From the NCBI RefSeq assembly GCF_006704125.1, contig NZ_VIGH01000003.1:186001-250000 (forward strand): 64,000 nucleotides of DNA, in the 5' to 3' direction. The position numbers were made by a program, and so were the translations under genes. Source of the stretch: Rhodococcus spelaei (GTDB lineage Bacteria > Actinomycetota > Actinomycetes > Mycobacteriales > Mycobacteriaceae). Under the pieces are notes generated by a model, which searched no databases, had not been told where the DNA came from, and saw only the letters and a program-made list of their open reading frames with translations. This document shows, one piece after another, positions 28,669 through 37,890 of this stretch (position 1 is the stretch's first letter; every line of letters begins with the position of its first letter).

Positions 28669-29801
28669 GCGTTCGCGGCCGCCGCGTTCAGCTGCTCGAG
28701 GGTGCCGGTCGCGTCGAGGTATTCCTCCACCCAGCGCTCGATGACCGCGGCGGTCTTCTCGACCTTGGCGAACTGGCCCACGACCTGGCCGACCGGGTTG
28801 AAGGCGACGTCGACGGTCTCGTCCGGGTACTTGTGGGTGGCGGCGACGGCCATCCCGGAGACCATGTACTGCAGCGGCATGCCGAGCGGCTCGGGGTTGC
28901 CTTCCTTCTCCCACGCCTCGGTCCAGTCGTTGCGCAGCATCCGGCAGGGCTTGCCGGTGAACGACCGGCTGCGGACGGTGTCGCGGCTGGACGCGTCGAT
29001 GTACGCCTGCTGCTGGACGGTGGTGTTCTCCGCCTCTTCGACCATCAGCCACTGCGAGCCGGACCAGGCGCCCTGTGCGCCCATGGCCAGCGCCGCGGCG
29101 ATCTGCTGGCCGCTGCCGATGCCTCCGGCGGCGAGCACCGGGACGGGTGCGACCTCCTTGACGACCTGCGGCCACAGCACGATCGAGCCGACCTCGCCGC
29201 AGTGGCCGCCGCCCTCGCCGCCCTGCGCGATGATGATGTCGACGCCCGCGTCCGCGTGCTTGCGGGCCTGGTAGGGCGAGCCGCACAGTGCCGCGACCTT
29301 GCGGCCGGCGTCGTGGATGTGCTTGATCATGTCCGCCGGCGGCGTGCCGAGCGCATTTGCGATGAGCGTCACCTTCGGGTGCTGTAGCGCGACCTCGACC
29401 TGCGGGGTGGCGGTGGCCTCGGTCCAGCCGAGAAGCTGCAACGCGTTCTCGCTGCCGTCGTCGGGCAGCGGCACCCCGTGGTCGGTGAGGATCTTGCGGC
29501 CGAAGTCGAGGGTCTCCTTGGGGACCATGTTCTGCAGCATCGTGGTGAGCTCGTCGGCGGACAGGTTCGAGTCCATGCCCTCGTACTTGTTCGGGATGAC
29601 GATGTCGACGCCGTACGGGTGGTCGCCGATGTGCTCGTCGATCCAGTTCAGCTCGATTTCGAGCTCCTCGGGCGTGAACCCGACCGCGCCGAGCACGCCG
29701 AAGCCGCCGGCCTTGCTGACGGCGACCACGACGTCGCGGCAGTGGGTGAACGCGAAGATGGGGAACTCGATGCCGAGGTCATCGCAGAGCGGGGTGTGCA
29801 T
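28665..29801 (-). CDS. Nitronate monooxygenase/2-nitropropane dioxygenase family flavoprotein
   Basis: 378 residues forming an FMN-binding TIM barrel: PIFAFTHCRDVVVAVSKAGGFGVLGAVG at the N-terminus, IIIAQGGEGGGHCGEVG near 190 and PVLAAGGIGSGQQIAAALAMGA (phosphate-binding loop) near 225. Actinobacterial members include NMOs that oxidise alkyl nitronates and IpdC-like flavoproteins of sterol-ring degradation; this sequence looks closer to the latter kind, but I cannot decide. The ATG at 29801 has AAGGAA about 7 nt upstream. Single gene, no catabolic neighbours. Confidence 0.85.
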   Translation of the reverse strand: MHTPLCDDLGIEFPIFAFTHCRDVVVAVSKAGGFGVLGAVGFTPEELEIELNWIDEHIGDHPYGVDIVIPNKYEGMDSNLSADELTTMLQNMVPKETLDFGRKILTDHGVPLPDDGSENALQLLGWTEATATPQVEVALQHPKVTLIANALGTPPADMIKHIHDAGRKVAALCGSPYQARKHADAGVDIIIAQGGEGGGHCGEVGSIVLWPQVVKEVAPVPVLAAGGIGSGQQIAAALAMGAQGAWSGSQWLMVEEAENTTVQQQAYIDASSRDTVRSRSFTGKPCRMLRNDWTEAWEKEGNPEPLGMPLQYMVSGMAVAATHKYPDETVDVAFNPVGQVVGQFAKVEKTAAVIERWVEEYLDATGTLEQLNAAAANA

Positions 29802-29905
29802 GCGCGGTTCCTTCGCTGAATAGATGGCAGAGTTGTAACAGGTTCCACCATAGGTCGCGGCGCGCTCGGCGGGGCGTTGTCCGGGAAATCACGTCGGAAC
29901 ACGAA

Positions 29906-29935
29906 AAAGCCCGCCACCGTGCGGTGGCGGGCTTT
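29906..29935 (-). terminator. Intrinsic terminator of the tRNA-Gly gene
   Basis: A 13-bp perfect stem (29906-29918 with 29923-29935) with GTGC loop, followed on the minus strand by TTCG after the T's contributed by the stem. It starts 7 nt past the encoded CCA end of tRNA-Gly and is a classical rho-independent terminator. Confidence 0.85.
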
Positions 29936-29941
29936 GCCTGC

Positions 29942-30015
29942 TGGAGGGGATGACGGGAATCGAACCCGCGTAGCTAGTTTGGAAGACTAGGGCTCTACCA
30001 TTGAGCTACATCCCC
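29942..30015 (-). tRNA. tRNA-Gly (anticodon TCC)
   Basis: Read on the minus strand: acceptor GGGGATG paired with CATCCCC, D-arm GCTC/GAGC, anticodon stem CTAGT/ACTAG with loop CTTCCAA giving anticodon TCC, T-loop GGTTCGATTCC, then discriminator T and encoded CCA at 29942-29944. It decodes GGA/GGG. Divergent from tRNA-Pro, with a terminator immediately downstream. Confidence 0.97.
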
Positions 30016-30169
30016 GAGCACACGACGTCACGGGATCGCCATGACTGTCGTCTGCGTTGGAGACTGTACATAACCTCGCTTTGGATTCGCCAATCGGGTG
30101 GCCGTAGGATTCCCATTCGGTAGCGGCCCGCGGTTCTCGATCCGCGGTCGCCGATGCTCGCGGACCTAA

Positions 30170-30247
<78 letters not shown>

Positions 30248-30324
30248 GGACAACGTAAGGAAAGCGTGCGCCTGAAGACCAGGCCACGCGGCCAACGAGA
30301 TAGACCACACGAAGGAGCATGTCC

Positions 30325-31680
30325 GTGAAGAGCACCGTCGAGCAGCTGAGCCCGACGCGGGTCCGTATCAACGTTGAGGTGCCCTTCGAGGAGCTCAAGC
30401 CCGATTTCGACAAGGCGTACAAGGCGCTCGCTCAGCAGATCCGTCTCCCCGGCTTCCGTCCGGGCAAGGCCCCGGCCAAGCTTCTCGAGGCCCGCGTCGG
30501 TCGTGGCGCCGTGCTCGAGCAGGTCGTCAACGACGCACTGCCGACCCGCTACCAGGAGGCCGTCACCTCGGGCGAGGTGAAGGTCATCGGCCAGCCCGAG
30601 ATCGAGATCACCAAGATCGAGGACGGCGAGCTGCTCGAGTTCACCGCCGAGGTCGACATCCGCCCCGAGATCGCCCTGCCCGACTTCGCCACCCTCGCAG
30701 TGACGGTCGACCCGGTCGAGATCACCGACGAGGCCGTCGACGAGCAGCTGCTCTCGCTGCGCCAGCGTTTCGGCACCCTCACCGGTGTCGAGCGGGCCGC
30801 GGCCGAGGGTGACTTCGTCTCCATCGACCTGTCCGCCACCGTCGACGGCGAGGCCGTCCCGGAGGCCACCGCCGCCGGACTGTCCCACGAGGTCGGATCG
30901 GGCCAGCTGATCGAGGGTCTCGACGAGGCCGTCGTCGGTCTGAAGGCCGGCGAGTCCAAGGAGTTCACCACCAAGCTGGTCGCCGGTGAGCACACCGGCA
31001 AGGAGGCCGTCGTGACGGTCACCGTCGGCACCGTCAAGGAGCGCGAGCTCCCCGAGGCCGACGACGACTTCGCCCAGCTGGCGAGCGAGTTCGACACCCT
31101 CGACGCCCTCAAGGACGACCTGCGTGAGCGCGTCGGCCGCGTCGCCAAGGTCGAGCAGGCCGGCCAGATCCGCGACAAGGTCCTCGAGACCCTGCTCGAG
31201 ACCGTCGAGGTCCCGCTGCCCGAGGCCGTCGTCAAGGCCGAGGTCGACGCGGCGCTGCACGACGCCATCCACGGTCTCGACCACGACGAGGCGAAGCTCG
31301 CCGAGCTGCTCGAGGCGCAGGGCACCAGCCGCGAAGAGTTCGACGCCGACGCCAAGGCGTCCGCCGAGAAGTCCGTCAAGACGCAGCTGCTGCTCGACGC
31401 GATCGCCGAGGCCGACGGCACCCAGGTCGGACAGCAGGAGCTGACTGAGCGGATCATCTTCCAGGCGCAGCAGTACGGCATGTCGCCGGATCAGTTCATC
31501 CAGCAGATCCAGCAGGCGGGCCAGCTCGGCGCCGTCTTCGCCGACGTTCGTCGCGGCAAGGCGCTGGCCGGCGTCGTCGAGAAGTTCACCGTCACCGACA
31601 CCGACGGTGCCACCGTCGACACCGCCGAGCTGTTCGGCGGCGGCGAGTCGGAGGACGCGGCGGAGTCCGACGAGAGCTAG
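30325..31680 (+). CDS. tig: Trigger factor (ribosome-associated chaperone/peptidyl-prolyl isomerase)
   Basis: 451 residues. The N-terminal ribosome-binding domain has the signature [14 protein letters not shown] (GFRxGxxP), then an FKBP-type PPIase domain (about 150-240, with [12 protein letters not shown]) and the helical C-terminal chaperone domain, ending in an acidic tail ([14 protein letters not shown]). GTG 30325 is chosen over ATG 30319 because GGAG lies 7 nt upstream of the GTG but only 1 nt from the ATG, and KSTVEQLSP is the family N-terminus. It shields nascent chains at the exit tunnel. The clp genes follow after a hairpin and a ClgR-type operator. Confidence 0.96.
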   Translation: MKSTVEQLSPTRVRINVEVPFEELKPDFDKAYKALAQQIRLPGFRPGKAPAKLLEARVGRGAVLEQVVNDALPTRYQEAVTSGEVKVIGQPEIEITKIEDGELLEFTAEVDIRPEIALPDFATLAVTVDPVEITDEAVDEQLLSLRQRFGTLTGVERAAAEGDFVSIDLSATVDGEAVPEATAAGLSHEVGSGQLIEGLDEAVVGLKAGESKEFTTKLVAGEHTGKEAVVTVTVGTVKERELPEADDDFAQLASEFDTLDALKDDLRERVGRVAKVEQAGQIRDKVLETLLETVEVPLPEAVVKAEVDAALHDAIHGLDHDEAKLAELLEAQGTSREEFDADAKASAEKSVKTQLLLDAIAEADGTQVGQQELTERIIFQAQQYGMSPDQFIQQIQQAGQLGAVFADVRRGKALAGVVEKFTVTDTDGATVDTAELFGGGESEDAAESDES

Positions 31681-31682
31681 AT

Positions 31683-31700
31683 TTCACGCCAATAGCGAAC
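31683..31700. promoter_or_regulatory. ClgR operator upstream of clpP1
   Basis: TTCACGCCAATAGCGAAC matches the Corynebacterium ClgR consensus WNNWCGCYNANRGCGWWS at every position. It begins 3 bp after the tig stop and about 89-106 bp before the clpP1 start. ClgR activates clpP1P2 in corynebacteria and mycobacteria when substrates accumulate. Confidence 0.75.
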
Positions 31701-31737
31701 AGGGGCGGCACCGGGACTCCGGGGCCGCCCCTGTTCG
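31696..31737 (+). terminator. Hairpin between tig and clpP1
   Basis: A 14-bp perfect stem (31696-31709 with 31724-31737) and 14-nt loop, no T-run. It probably ends tig transcription, but its left arm overlaps the ClgR box by 5 bp, and transcripts starting at an upstream clp promoter could carry it in their leader. Confidence 0.65.
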
Positions 31738-31788
31738 TTAGTGTCTGTGTCAAGAACCAACGTTTCAGTGATGGAGAAGGCAGGTACC

Positions 31789-32418
31789 GTGACTTCACAG
31801 AACCCGGCGGCTTCGCAGGGCCCCGCCATGACTTCGGCCACGTCAGGTCTGAATCTCAGCGACTCGGTGTACGAGCGCCTGCTGCGCGAGCGCATCATCT
31901 TCCTCGGTACCCAGGTCGACGACGACATCGCGAACAAGCTGTGCGCGCAGATCCTGCTGCTCTCCGCGGAGGATCCGACCCGCGACATCTCGCTCTACAT
32001 CAACTCTCCGGGCGGCTCGGTCACCGCCGGCATGGCGATCTTCGACACCATGCAGTTCGCGGAGTGCGACATCGCCACCTTCGGGATGGGCCTGGCCGCC
32101 TCGATGGGGCAGTTCCTGCTCTCGGCCGGCACCAAGGGCAAGCGGTACGCCCTGCCGCACGCGCGGATCATGATGCACCAGCCGTCAGCGGGTATCGGCG
32201 GTTCGGCGAGCGACATCGCGATCATGGCCGAGCAGTTCAAGCACACGAAGCGCGAGATGGCCGAGCTGATCGCCGAGCACACCGGCCAGACGGTCGAGCG
32301 GATCAACACCGACTCCGACCGCGACCGTTGGTTCACGGCGACCGAGGCCAAGGACTACGGCTTCGTCGACCACGTCATCTCCCGCGCGCGGCAGGCCGGC
32401 GGCACCGGCAGCAACTAG
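31789..32418 (+). CDS. clpP1: ATP-dependent Clp protease proteolytic subunit 1
   Basis: 209 residues from GTG 31789 (AAGGCAGG just upstream; ATG 31771 and ATG 31828 are possible alternatives). Serine-protease triad: Ser in GLAASMGQF, His in IMMHQPSAG, Asp in the conserved DRDRWF region. YINSPGGSV is the substrate-binding strand. Actinobacterial ClpP1 and ClpP2 assemble into a mixed tetradecamer that docks ClpX or ClpC1. clpP2 follows after 41 bp, and the ClgR box upstream indicates induction under proteotoxic stress. Confidence 0.95.
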   Translation: MTSQNPAASQGPAMTSATSGLNLSDSVYERLLRERIIFLGTQVDDDIANKLCAQILLLSAEDPTRDISLYINSPGGSVTAGMAIFDTMQFAECDIATFGMGLAASMGQFLLSAGTKGKRYALPHARIMMHQPSAGIGGSASDIAIMAEQFKHTKREMAELIAEHTGQTVERINTDSDRDRWFTATEAKDYGFVDHVISRARQAGGTGSN

Positions 32419-32459
32419 CCGAGTCCGCCCCGACGCCCCTCAACACTTTGGAGAAGAAG

Positions 32460-33122
32460 ATGACCAACTTGTTCGATCCCCGTGCGCTGGGTGGACAAGC
32501 CCCCGCTGCACCCCAGTCCCGCTACATCCTGCCGTCGTTCATCGAGCACTCGAGCTACGGCGTCAAGGAGTCGAACCCCTATAACAAGCTGTTCGAGGAG
32601 CGCATCATCTTCCTCGGCGTGCAGGTCGACGACGCCTCGGCGAACGACGTGATGGCCCAGTTGCTGGTGCTCGAGTCGCTCGACCCCGACCGCGACATCA
32701 CGATGTACATCAACTCGCCCGGTGGCTCGTTCACGTCGCTGATGGCGATCTACGACACGATGCAGTACGTGCGTGCCGACATCACCACCGTCTGCCTCGG
32801 CCAGGCCGCTTCCGCGGCGGCGGTGCTGCTCGCCGCGGGTACCCCGGGCAAGCGTCTCGCCCTGCCGAACGCGCGCGTGCTGATCCACCAGCCCTCCACC
32901 GGAGGCATCCAGGGGCAGGTCTCGGACCTCGAGATCCAGGCCGCGGAGATCGAGCGCATGCGCCGGCTCATGGAGACGACGCTGGCCAAGCACACCGGCA
33001 AGGACGCCGAGGTGATCCGCAAGGACACCGATCGCGACAAGATCCTCACGGCCGAGGAGGCCAAGGAGTACGGGATCATCGACGACGTGCTCGCCTACCG
33101 CAAGCTCTCCGCCCAGAAGTAG
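32460..33122 (+). CDS. clpP2: ATP-dependent Clp protease proteolytic subunit 2
   Basis: 220 residues; ATG 32460 preceded by GGAGAAGAAG. It has a longer N-terminal extension than ClpP1 ([12 protein letters not shown]...). Active-site Ser is in GQAASAAAV, His in [10 protein letters not shown], and YINSPGGSF is the binding strand. In mycobacteria the ClpP2 ring carries the hydrophobic grooves that accept ClpX/ClpC1 loops. It partners ClpP1 from the same transcript. Confidence 0.95.
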   Translation: MTNLFDPRALGGQAPAAPQSRYILPSFIEHSSYGVKESNPYNKLFEERIIFLGVQVDDASANDVMAQLLVLESLDPDRDITMYINSPGGSFTSLMAIYDTMQYVRADITTVCLGQAASAAAVLLAAGTPGKRLALPNARVLIHQPSTGGIQGQVSDLEIQAAEIERMRRLMETTLAKHTGKDAEVIRKDTDRDKILTAEEAKEYGIIDDVLAYRKLSAQK

Positions 33123-33129
33123 GGCGCGG

Positions 33130-33158
33130 TGCGCCCGGACCCGGGTGGTCCGGGCGCA
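33130..33158 (+). terminator. Hairpin after clpP2
   Basis: A 12-bp perfect stem (TGCGCCCGGACC with GGTCCGGGCGCA) and 5-nt loop CGGGT, starting 7 nt after the clpP2 stop. No T-run. It separates clpP1P2 from clpX, which lies 180 bp further on and presumably has its own promoter. Confidence 0.7.
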
Positions 33159-33338
33159 TGCGGTCGTCGCCGGCGGGGCGAAACACCGTCAACAAGTCGA
33201 CCTGGTTCCGAGACAACGGGTACGGTCACATGAGGGGCTTTCGCCCGCGGAGAGAGCAGTTCGTCGAGAATTCGACACCCGCGGCGACATCGGCACCCGA
33301 CGCTAGTGCAGCTGAGAAGGAAGTAGGGACCTGACGAG

Positions 33339-34595
<1,257 letters not shown>

Positions 34596-34616
<21 letters not shown>

Positions 34617-34645
34617 TTGACACAGCGCCGCGACAAGTCGGCGTA
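34596..34645 (+). repeat. Short direct duplication of the clpX 3' end
   Basis: CGCCGCGACAAGTCGGCGTA occurs at 34596-34615, covering the last codons and stop of clpX, and again at 34626-34645, a 30-bp period. Even the stop position is preserved (TAA versus TAG). It looks like a recent local duplication or replication slippage. Confidence 0.8.
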
Positions 34646-34658
34646 GTTCAAGTTTTCA

Positions 34659-34694
34659 GCGAGGACCCCCACTCGATCGAGTGGGGGTCCTCGC
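34659..34694. terminator. Bidirectional terminator between clpX and the TetR gene
   Basis: A fully self-complementary 36-nt sequence (34659-34676 against 34677-34694), stem about 16 bp around a GATC turn, followed by GTTTC on the plus side. It sits between convergent genes. Confidence 0.85.
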
Positions 34695-34703
34695 CGTTTC
34701 ACG

Positions 34704-35363
34704 TCATGTCCTGTCGCGCAGGAAGGCGACGACCATGTCGCCCAGCATCTTTCGCTGGTGTTCGCGCAACTCCGGCGCCACGAGGTTCTGCCCGAACAGG
34801 GCGTCCCAGGTGAACTGGTGTGACACCCGGAATCCGGCGTAGCTGCTGAGGATCATGTGGACGTCGAGGGCGCCGACGTCGGTGCGGAACAGTCCCTGGC
34901 GTTGGCCGTCGACGAGGATGCGCGAGACCAGGTCGGCGGCGGGGGCGCCGAGGCCGCTCAGGGCGTCGGACTTGCGAATGTGCTGGCCGCGCAGCATGTT
35001 CTCGCCGGCGACGAGTCGAACGAAGTCCGGGTGCTGCTCGTGATGGTCGAAGGTCAGCTCGGCGAGGGCCCGGATCGCGCCGATCGGGTCGAGGCCGCTG
35101 ATGTCGAGTTGTCTTTCGTGCTCACGGATCTCGCCGTAGGCCCGTTCGAGGACCGCCTGGTACAGGCCTTCCTTGTCCGAGAAGTAGTAGTAGATCATGC
35201 GTTTGGTGGTGTGGGTGCGTTCGGCGATGACGTCCACCCGGGCGCCGGCGAAGCCCTTGTCGGCGAACTCGGTAGTCGCGACGTCGAGGATGTTCTCGCG
35301 GGTGAGGTCGCTGTTGCGTCGGCGCTTGCTGGGTCCGGCTGCGCTCGGCTCGGTGGGCGACAT
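34704..35363 (-). CDS. TetR/AcrR family transcriptional regulator
   Basis: 219 residues. The N-terminus is basic (SKRRRNSDLT), then comes the HTH (ENILDVATTEFADKGFAGARVDVIAERTHTTKRMIYYYFSDKEGLY, about 20-68) and a helical ligand domain with HPDFVRLVAGEN, reminiscent of the NicS/TetR_C subgroup that controls aromatic catabolism. The ATG is at 35363. It lies next to the decayed pca cluster but faces away from clpX; whether it ever regulated aromatic genes is unknown. No obvious palindrome was found in the 90 bp upstream. Confidence 0.88.
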   Translation of the reverse strand: MSPTEPSAAGPSKRRRNSDLTRENILDVATTEFADKGFAGARVDVIAERTHTTKRMIYYYFSDKEGLYQAVLERAYGEIREHERQLDISGLDPIGAIRALAELTFDHHEQHPDFVRLVAGENMLRGQHIRKSDALSGLGAPAADLVSRILVDGQRQGLFRTDVGALDVHMILSSYAGFRVSHQFTWDALFGQNLVAPELREHQRKMLGDMVVAFLRDRT

Positions 35364-35457
35364 GGCGACACTCTAGCGCTCGATACCCGCGGTCTCCTCG
35401 CGCCGCTGCCGTCCGACTGTGCTCAGCTCCGCGCCGGGAACTGACGCCTTCCCCGGG

Positions 35458-35512
35458 GTTCCCCAATGTCGCATTGGTTCCCCAGGAGGGCATCGATGTG
35501 ACATTGGGGAAC
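35458..35512. repeat. Nested inverted repeats downstream of the pcaF remnant
   Basis: GTTCCCCAATGTC (35458-35470) and GACATTGGGGAAC (35500-35512) are perfect 13-bp inverted repeats 29 bp apart. Inside, CCAATGtcgCATTGG (35463-35477) is a second palindrome using the same left arm. Two alternative hairpins are therefore possible. It may be the terminator region of the former pcaF operon or an extragenic palindrome. Confidence 0.7.
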
Positions 35513-35524
35513 GGTTGGGTGGGG

Positions 35525-35725
35525 TTACGCGAGGCGCTCGAAGACGGCGGCCAGGCCCTGGCCGCCGTCGATGCACATGGTCTCGAGGCCGTACCGCGAC
35601 TCGCGGCGGTCCATCTCGCGCAGCAGGGTGGCCAGGATGCGGGCACCGGTCGCCCGACGGGGTGACCCAACGAAATGCCCGACCCGTTGGGGTTCAGGCG
35701 CTCGTCGGTGGGATCGAGCGGGCGG
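35525..35725 (-). pseudogene. pcaF: 3' remnant of pcaF (beta-ketoadipyl-CoA thiolase), frameshifted
   Basis: Minus-strand translation gives PLDPTDERLNPNGSGISL and GHPVG, the thiolase C-terminal motif. After loss of one G it continues in the next frame as TGARILATLLREM, YGLETMCIDGGQGLAAV and FERLA, ending in TAA at 35525-35527. The normal active-site motif CIGGGQG reads CIDGGQG. Only about 65 of roughly 400 residues remain, so thiolysis of beta-ketoadipyl-CoA is lost. It is fused directly to the truncated pcaR gene, showing that a deletion removed the pcaR 3' half and most of pcaF. Confidence 0.85.
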
Positions 35726-36023
35726 CCACCCGTTTGGCGAGCGAGTCCAGGTGCGGGCCCGCCACTTCCGGCAGGGTCAGCGACGACAGGTAGCTGTAGC
35801 CGAGCTCGAGCACCCGCGGGGTGAGCCAGAAGACTGATCCGTTGGTGCGCACGTAGCCGAGTTCGACCAGGGTGAGCAGGAACCGGCGTGCGGTGGCCCG
35901 AGTCAGCTCGGTCGATTCGGCGACTTCGCTGAGGGTCTGCGACGGGTGCTGGGCGTCGAAGGCGCGGATGACGGCCAGTCCCCGCGCGAGGGACTGCACG
36001 TAGGCGGGTGACGATTCGGTCAT
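35694..36023 (-). pseudogene. pcaR: Truncated IclR-family regulator (5' half of pcaR)
   Basis: The open frame codes for 109 residues where IclR/PcaR proteins have about 250. The winged-HTH domain is intact (YVQSLARGLAVIRAFDAQHP, ESTELTRATARRFLLTLVEL), but the effector-binding domain stops after PHLDSLAKRV, where the frame runs into pcaF-derived sequence and ends AARSIPPTSA. The ATG overlaps the pcaL stop (ATGA). A small DNA-binding fragment could still be made, but it lacks the dimer/effector domain, so normal PcaR function is not expected. Confidence 0.85.
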
Positions 36024-37198
36024 GGGCCTGCCTGCTCCTCGGTGTCGACGCTGCCGACACCCTCCGCGAGTGCATTCTTGCCCAGTGCGAAGGCCAGGTT
36101 GCTGTTCGGCACGCCCGCGTAGACCGCGGTGTGCAGGAACACCTCGACGAGCTCGTCGGGGACCATGCCGTCGCGCAGGGCCGCCCGGATGTGCATGTCG
36201 AGCTCGTGCTCGTTCCCGACCGCGGTGAGGATCGCGAGGGTCAGCAGGCGGCGGGTGTGGTGGTCAAGGCCCGGCCTGGACCAGACGTCGCCCCACGCGG
36301 TGCGGGTGATGAAGTCCTGGAACGGTTCGGTGAACTCGGTGGTCTCGGCGATGGCGCGGTCCACGTGGGCGTCGCCGAGCACGCTGCGGCGCACCCGCAT
36401 CCCCGCTTGGTAGGTCTCGGTGCGCTGCGCGGGCCCGGCGGCGTGCGCAGCGATCAGCGCGGTGACCCGGCCTGCCTGCTCGACATTGGCGAGGTGTGCG
36501 GCCGGATCGAGCACGTACAGGGTGGAACTGGCGGTGTGCTCGGCGATGTACCGGAGATCCGCCGGCGTGGTGGAGGGGTCCTGCTCGCCCGCAATGACCA
36601 GGGTCGGCGCGGAGATCCGTGCCAGGTCGGCCCGACCGTCCCAGCCCGACAGGGCCTCGCAGCACGCGGCATATCCCTCGTCCGCGGTCGCCTCGACCAT
36701 GGCTCGCGAGCTCGCGACCAGTTCCGGGTCGCGGGCAGCGAGTTCGCTTGTGTACCAGCGCCCGACCACGGCTTCGGCGATCGACGCGGTGCTCTCCGAG
36801 CGCACTGCAGCGGCGCGGTCCAGCCAGCTCTGCGGCTCAGCGAACCTGGCGGAGGTGCACAGCAGGGTGAGGGTCTGCACCCGGGTGGGGGCGTGCGCGG
36901 CGAGCCACTGCGACACCGCGCCGCCGAGCGAGTGTCCGACCAGGTGCACTGCGGCGAGCTTCAGGCTGTCGAGCAGCGCGAGCACGTCGCCCGCGAGCTC
37001 GGCGACCGTGTACGGGCCTTCGGGGACGGGGGAGCCGCCGTGCCCGCGCAGGTCGACTGCGACGACGTTGGCGTCCGCGGACAGCGCCCGCACCTGCGGG
37101 TCCCACATGGACCGGTCCGACCCGAGCGAACCGAGTAGGACGAGTGTCGGTGCGCCGGGGCCGGGCCCGGTGATCTGGTGGGCGAGGGCGACCGTCAC
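36020..37198 (-). CDS. pcaL: 3-oxoadipate enol-lactonase / 4-carboxymuconolactone decarboxylase fusion
   Basis: 392 intact residues. The N-terminal alpha/beta hydrolase (PcaD part, about 1-255) has nucleophile Ser90 in GHSLGG, acid in GEQDPSTTP and His in DPAAHLANVE. The C-terminal PcaC domain (about 265-385) has the carboxymuconolactone decarboxylase pattern, including NEHELDMHIRAALRDG and EVFLHTAVYAGVP. It converts 4-carboxymuconolactone via enol-lactone to beta-ketoadipate. GTG 37198 follows GAAGGAGAAGATCC and overlaps the stop of the pcaB remnant. It is the only complete gene of the former cluster, with no native promoter left upstream. Confidence 0.92.
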   Translation of the reverse strand: MTVALAHQITGPGPGAPTLVLLGSLGSDRSMWDPQVRALSADANVVAVDLRGHGGSPVPEGPYTVAELAGDVLALLDSLKLAAVHLVGHSLGGAVSQWLAAHAPTRVQTLTLLCTSARFAEPQSWLDRAAAVRSESTASIAEAVVGRWYTSELAARDPELVASSRAMVEATADEGYAACCEALSGWDGRADLARISAPTLVIAGEQDPSTTPADLRYIAEHTASSTLYVLDPAAHLANVEQAGRVTALIAAHAAGPAQRTETYQAGMRVRRSVLGDAHVDRAIAETTEFTEPFQDFITRTAWGDVWSRPGLDHHTRRLLTLAILTAVGNEHELDMHIRAALRDGMVPDELVEVFLHTAVYAGVPNSNLAFALGKNALAEGVGSVDTEEQAGP

Positions 37199-37290
37199 GG
37201 GATCTTCTCCTTCACGGGGGTGCGGGCGGTCGGCACGCGGTCGACGAGGTCGCCGGCGTGGCCGAGATAGCGTGGGGGTCGAGTAGTCCG
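37195..37290 (-). pseudogene. pcaB: 3' remnant of pcaB (3-carboxy-cis,cis-muconate cycloisomerase)
   Basis: About 30 codons of a PcaB C-terminus survive: GLLDP in one frame, then YLGHAGDLVDRV in another after a one-base shift, running to a TGA that overlaps the pcaL GTG as GTGA, the native operon junction. PcaB proteins are about 450 residues, so the catalytic part is gone. The remnant begins only about 12 nt after the stop of the pcaG remnant. Confidence 0.7.
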
Positions 37291-37302
37291 CGCGTGCCGC
37301 TC

Positions 37303-37641
37303 CTAGAGGTAGAGGAACAGCGTCTCGGCGCCATTCGGGTCGGCGTCCTGCACCACGATGTCGAGGTGGTACCCGTCGGCGGTCGCGGCCGCAACGAGCT
37401 TGGCGCGCTGGGCTTCCGGTAGTGAGGACAGTACCGGGTCGGCGGCGTTGGTGTGCGCTTCGTCGGGGAAATACAGCCTGGTCACGGCGCGGTTGAGCAT
37501 GCCGAGGGCGAACACGGAGACGTTGAGCCGCGGGGCCTCGGTCAGCCCGTCCTCTGCGGGCAGTTCACCCGGTTTGACGGTGTTGATCCGAACCGTGCCG
37601 GTCTCGTCGGCGGCAACCCTCCCGAACTCACGGAAGGTGCA
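37303..37641 (-). pseudogene. pcaG: 3' half of pcaG (protocatechuate 3,4-dioxygenase alpha subunit)
   Basis: In frame from about [13 protein letters not shown] to the stop at 37303-37305: [46 protein letters not shown] and HLDIVVQDADPNGAETLFL are typical PcaG C-terminal blocks. Roughly 110 of 190-200 residues remain. Upstream, homology stops abruptly at about 37641, where the pcaJ fragment begins on the other strand. pcaH, the catalytic beta subunit, is missing, so the dioxygenase cannot form. Confidence 0.85.
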
Positions 37642-37832
37642 GACCTGCGTTCCATGCGGGTCATCGTGCTGACCGACCACTGCAGCAAGAAGGGCGAGCC
37701 GAAGATCGTGGCCGAGTGCTCGTTGCCGCTGACCGGTGAACGCTGCGTGCAGCGCATCATCACCGACCTGGCCGTGCTGGACGTGACCGCGACGGACTCG
37801 TCCTGGTCGAGACCACGCCCCGCGCCAGGTGA
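37642..37832 (+). pseudogene. pcaJ: 3' remnant of pcaJ (3-oxoadipate CoA-transferase subunit B), frameshifted
   Basis: Plus-strand frame from 37654 reads [35 protein letters not shown] and [10 protein letters not shown], the conserved C-terminal region of class I CoA-transferase B subunits (SCOT/PcaJ). One missing G then shifts to [13 protein letters not shown] and a stop at 37830-37832. About 60 of roughly 215 residues remain. Its orientation opposite to pcaG fits an ancestral divergent pcaHGBLRF / pcaIJ arrangement whose centre has been deleted. Confidence 0.8.
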
Positions 37833-37890
37833 CGACCCCATCCTGGTGCGGGGCGTTCTGTGTTCCTGTGCCTTCGATATCGTCGACGAG

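Noticed and set aside
33263-33276. GTCGA-GAAT-TCGAC palindrome upstream of clpX as a regulator site
   Set aside because: The arms are only 5 bp and match no regulator consensus known to me; chance occurrence is likely.
36009-36075. An extended frame reading through the pcaR start region into the pcaF remnant as one longer protein
   Set aside because: It lies in a different frame from both genes and is Arg/Pro-rich; the IclR HTH motif is only in the frame starting at 36023.
35364-37890. Insertion-sequence-mediated destruction of the pca cluster
   Set aside because: No transposase fragment, terminal inverted repeat pair with target duplication, or IS-like ORF was found at the junctions; simple deletions explain the pieces.
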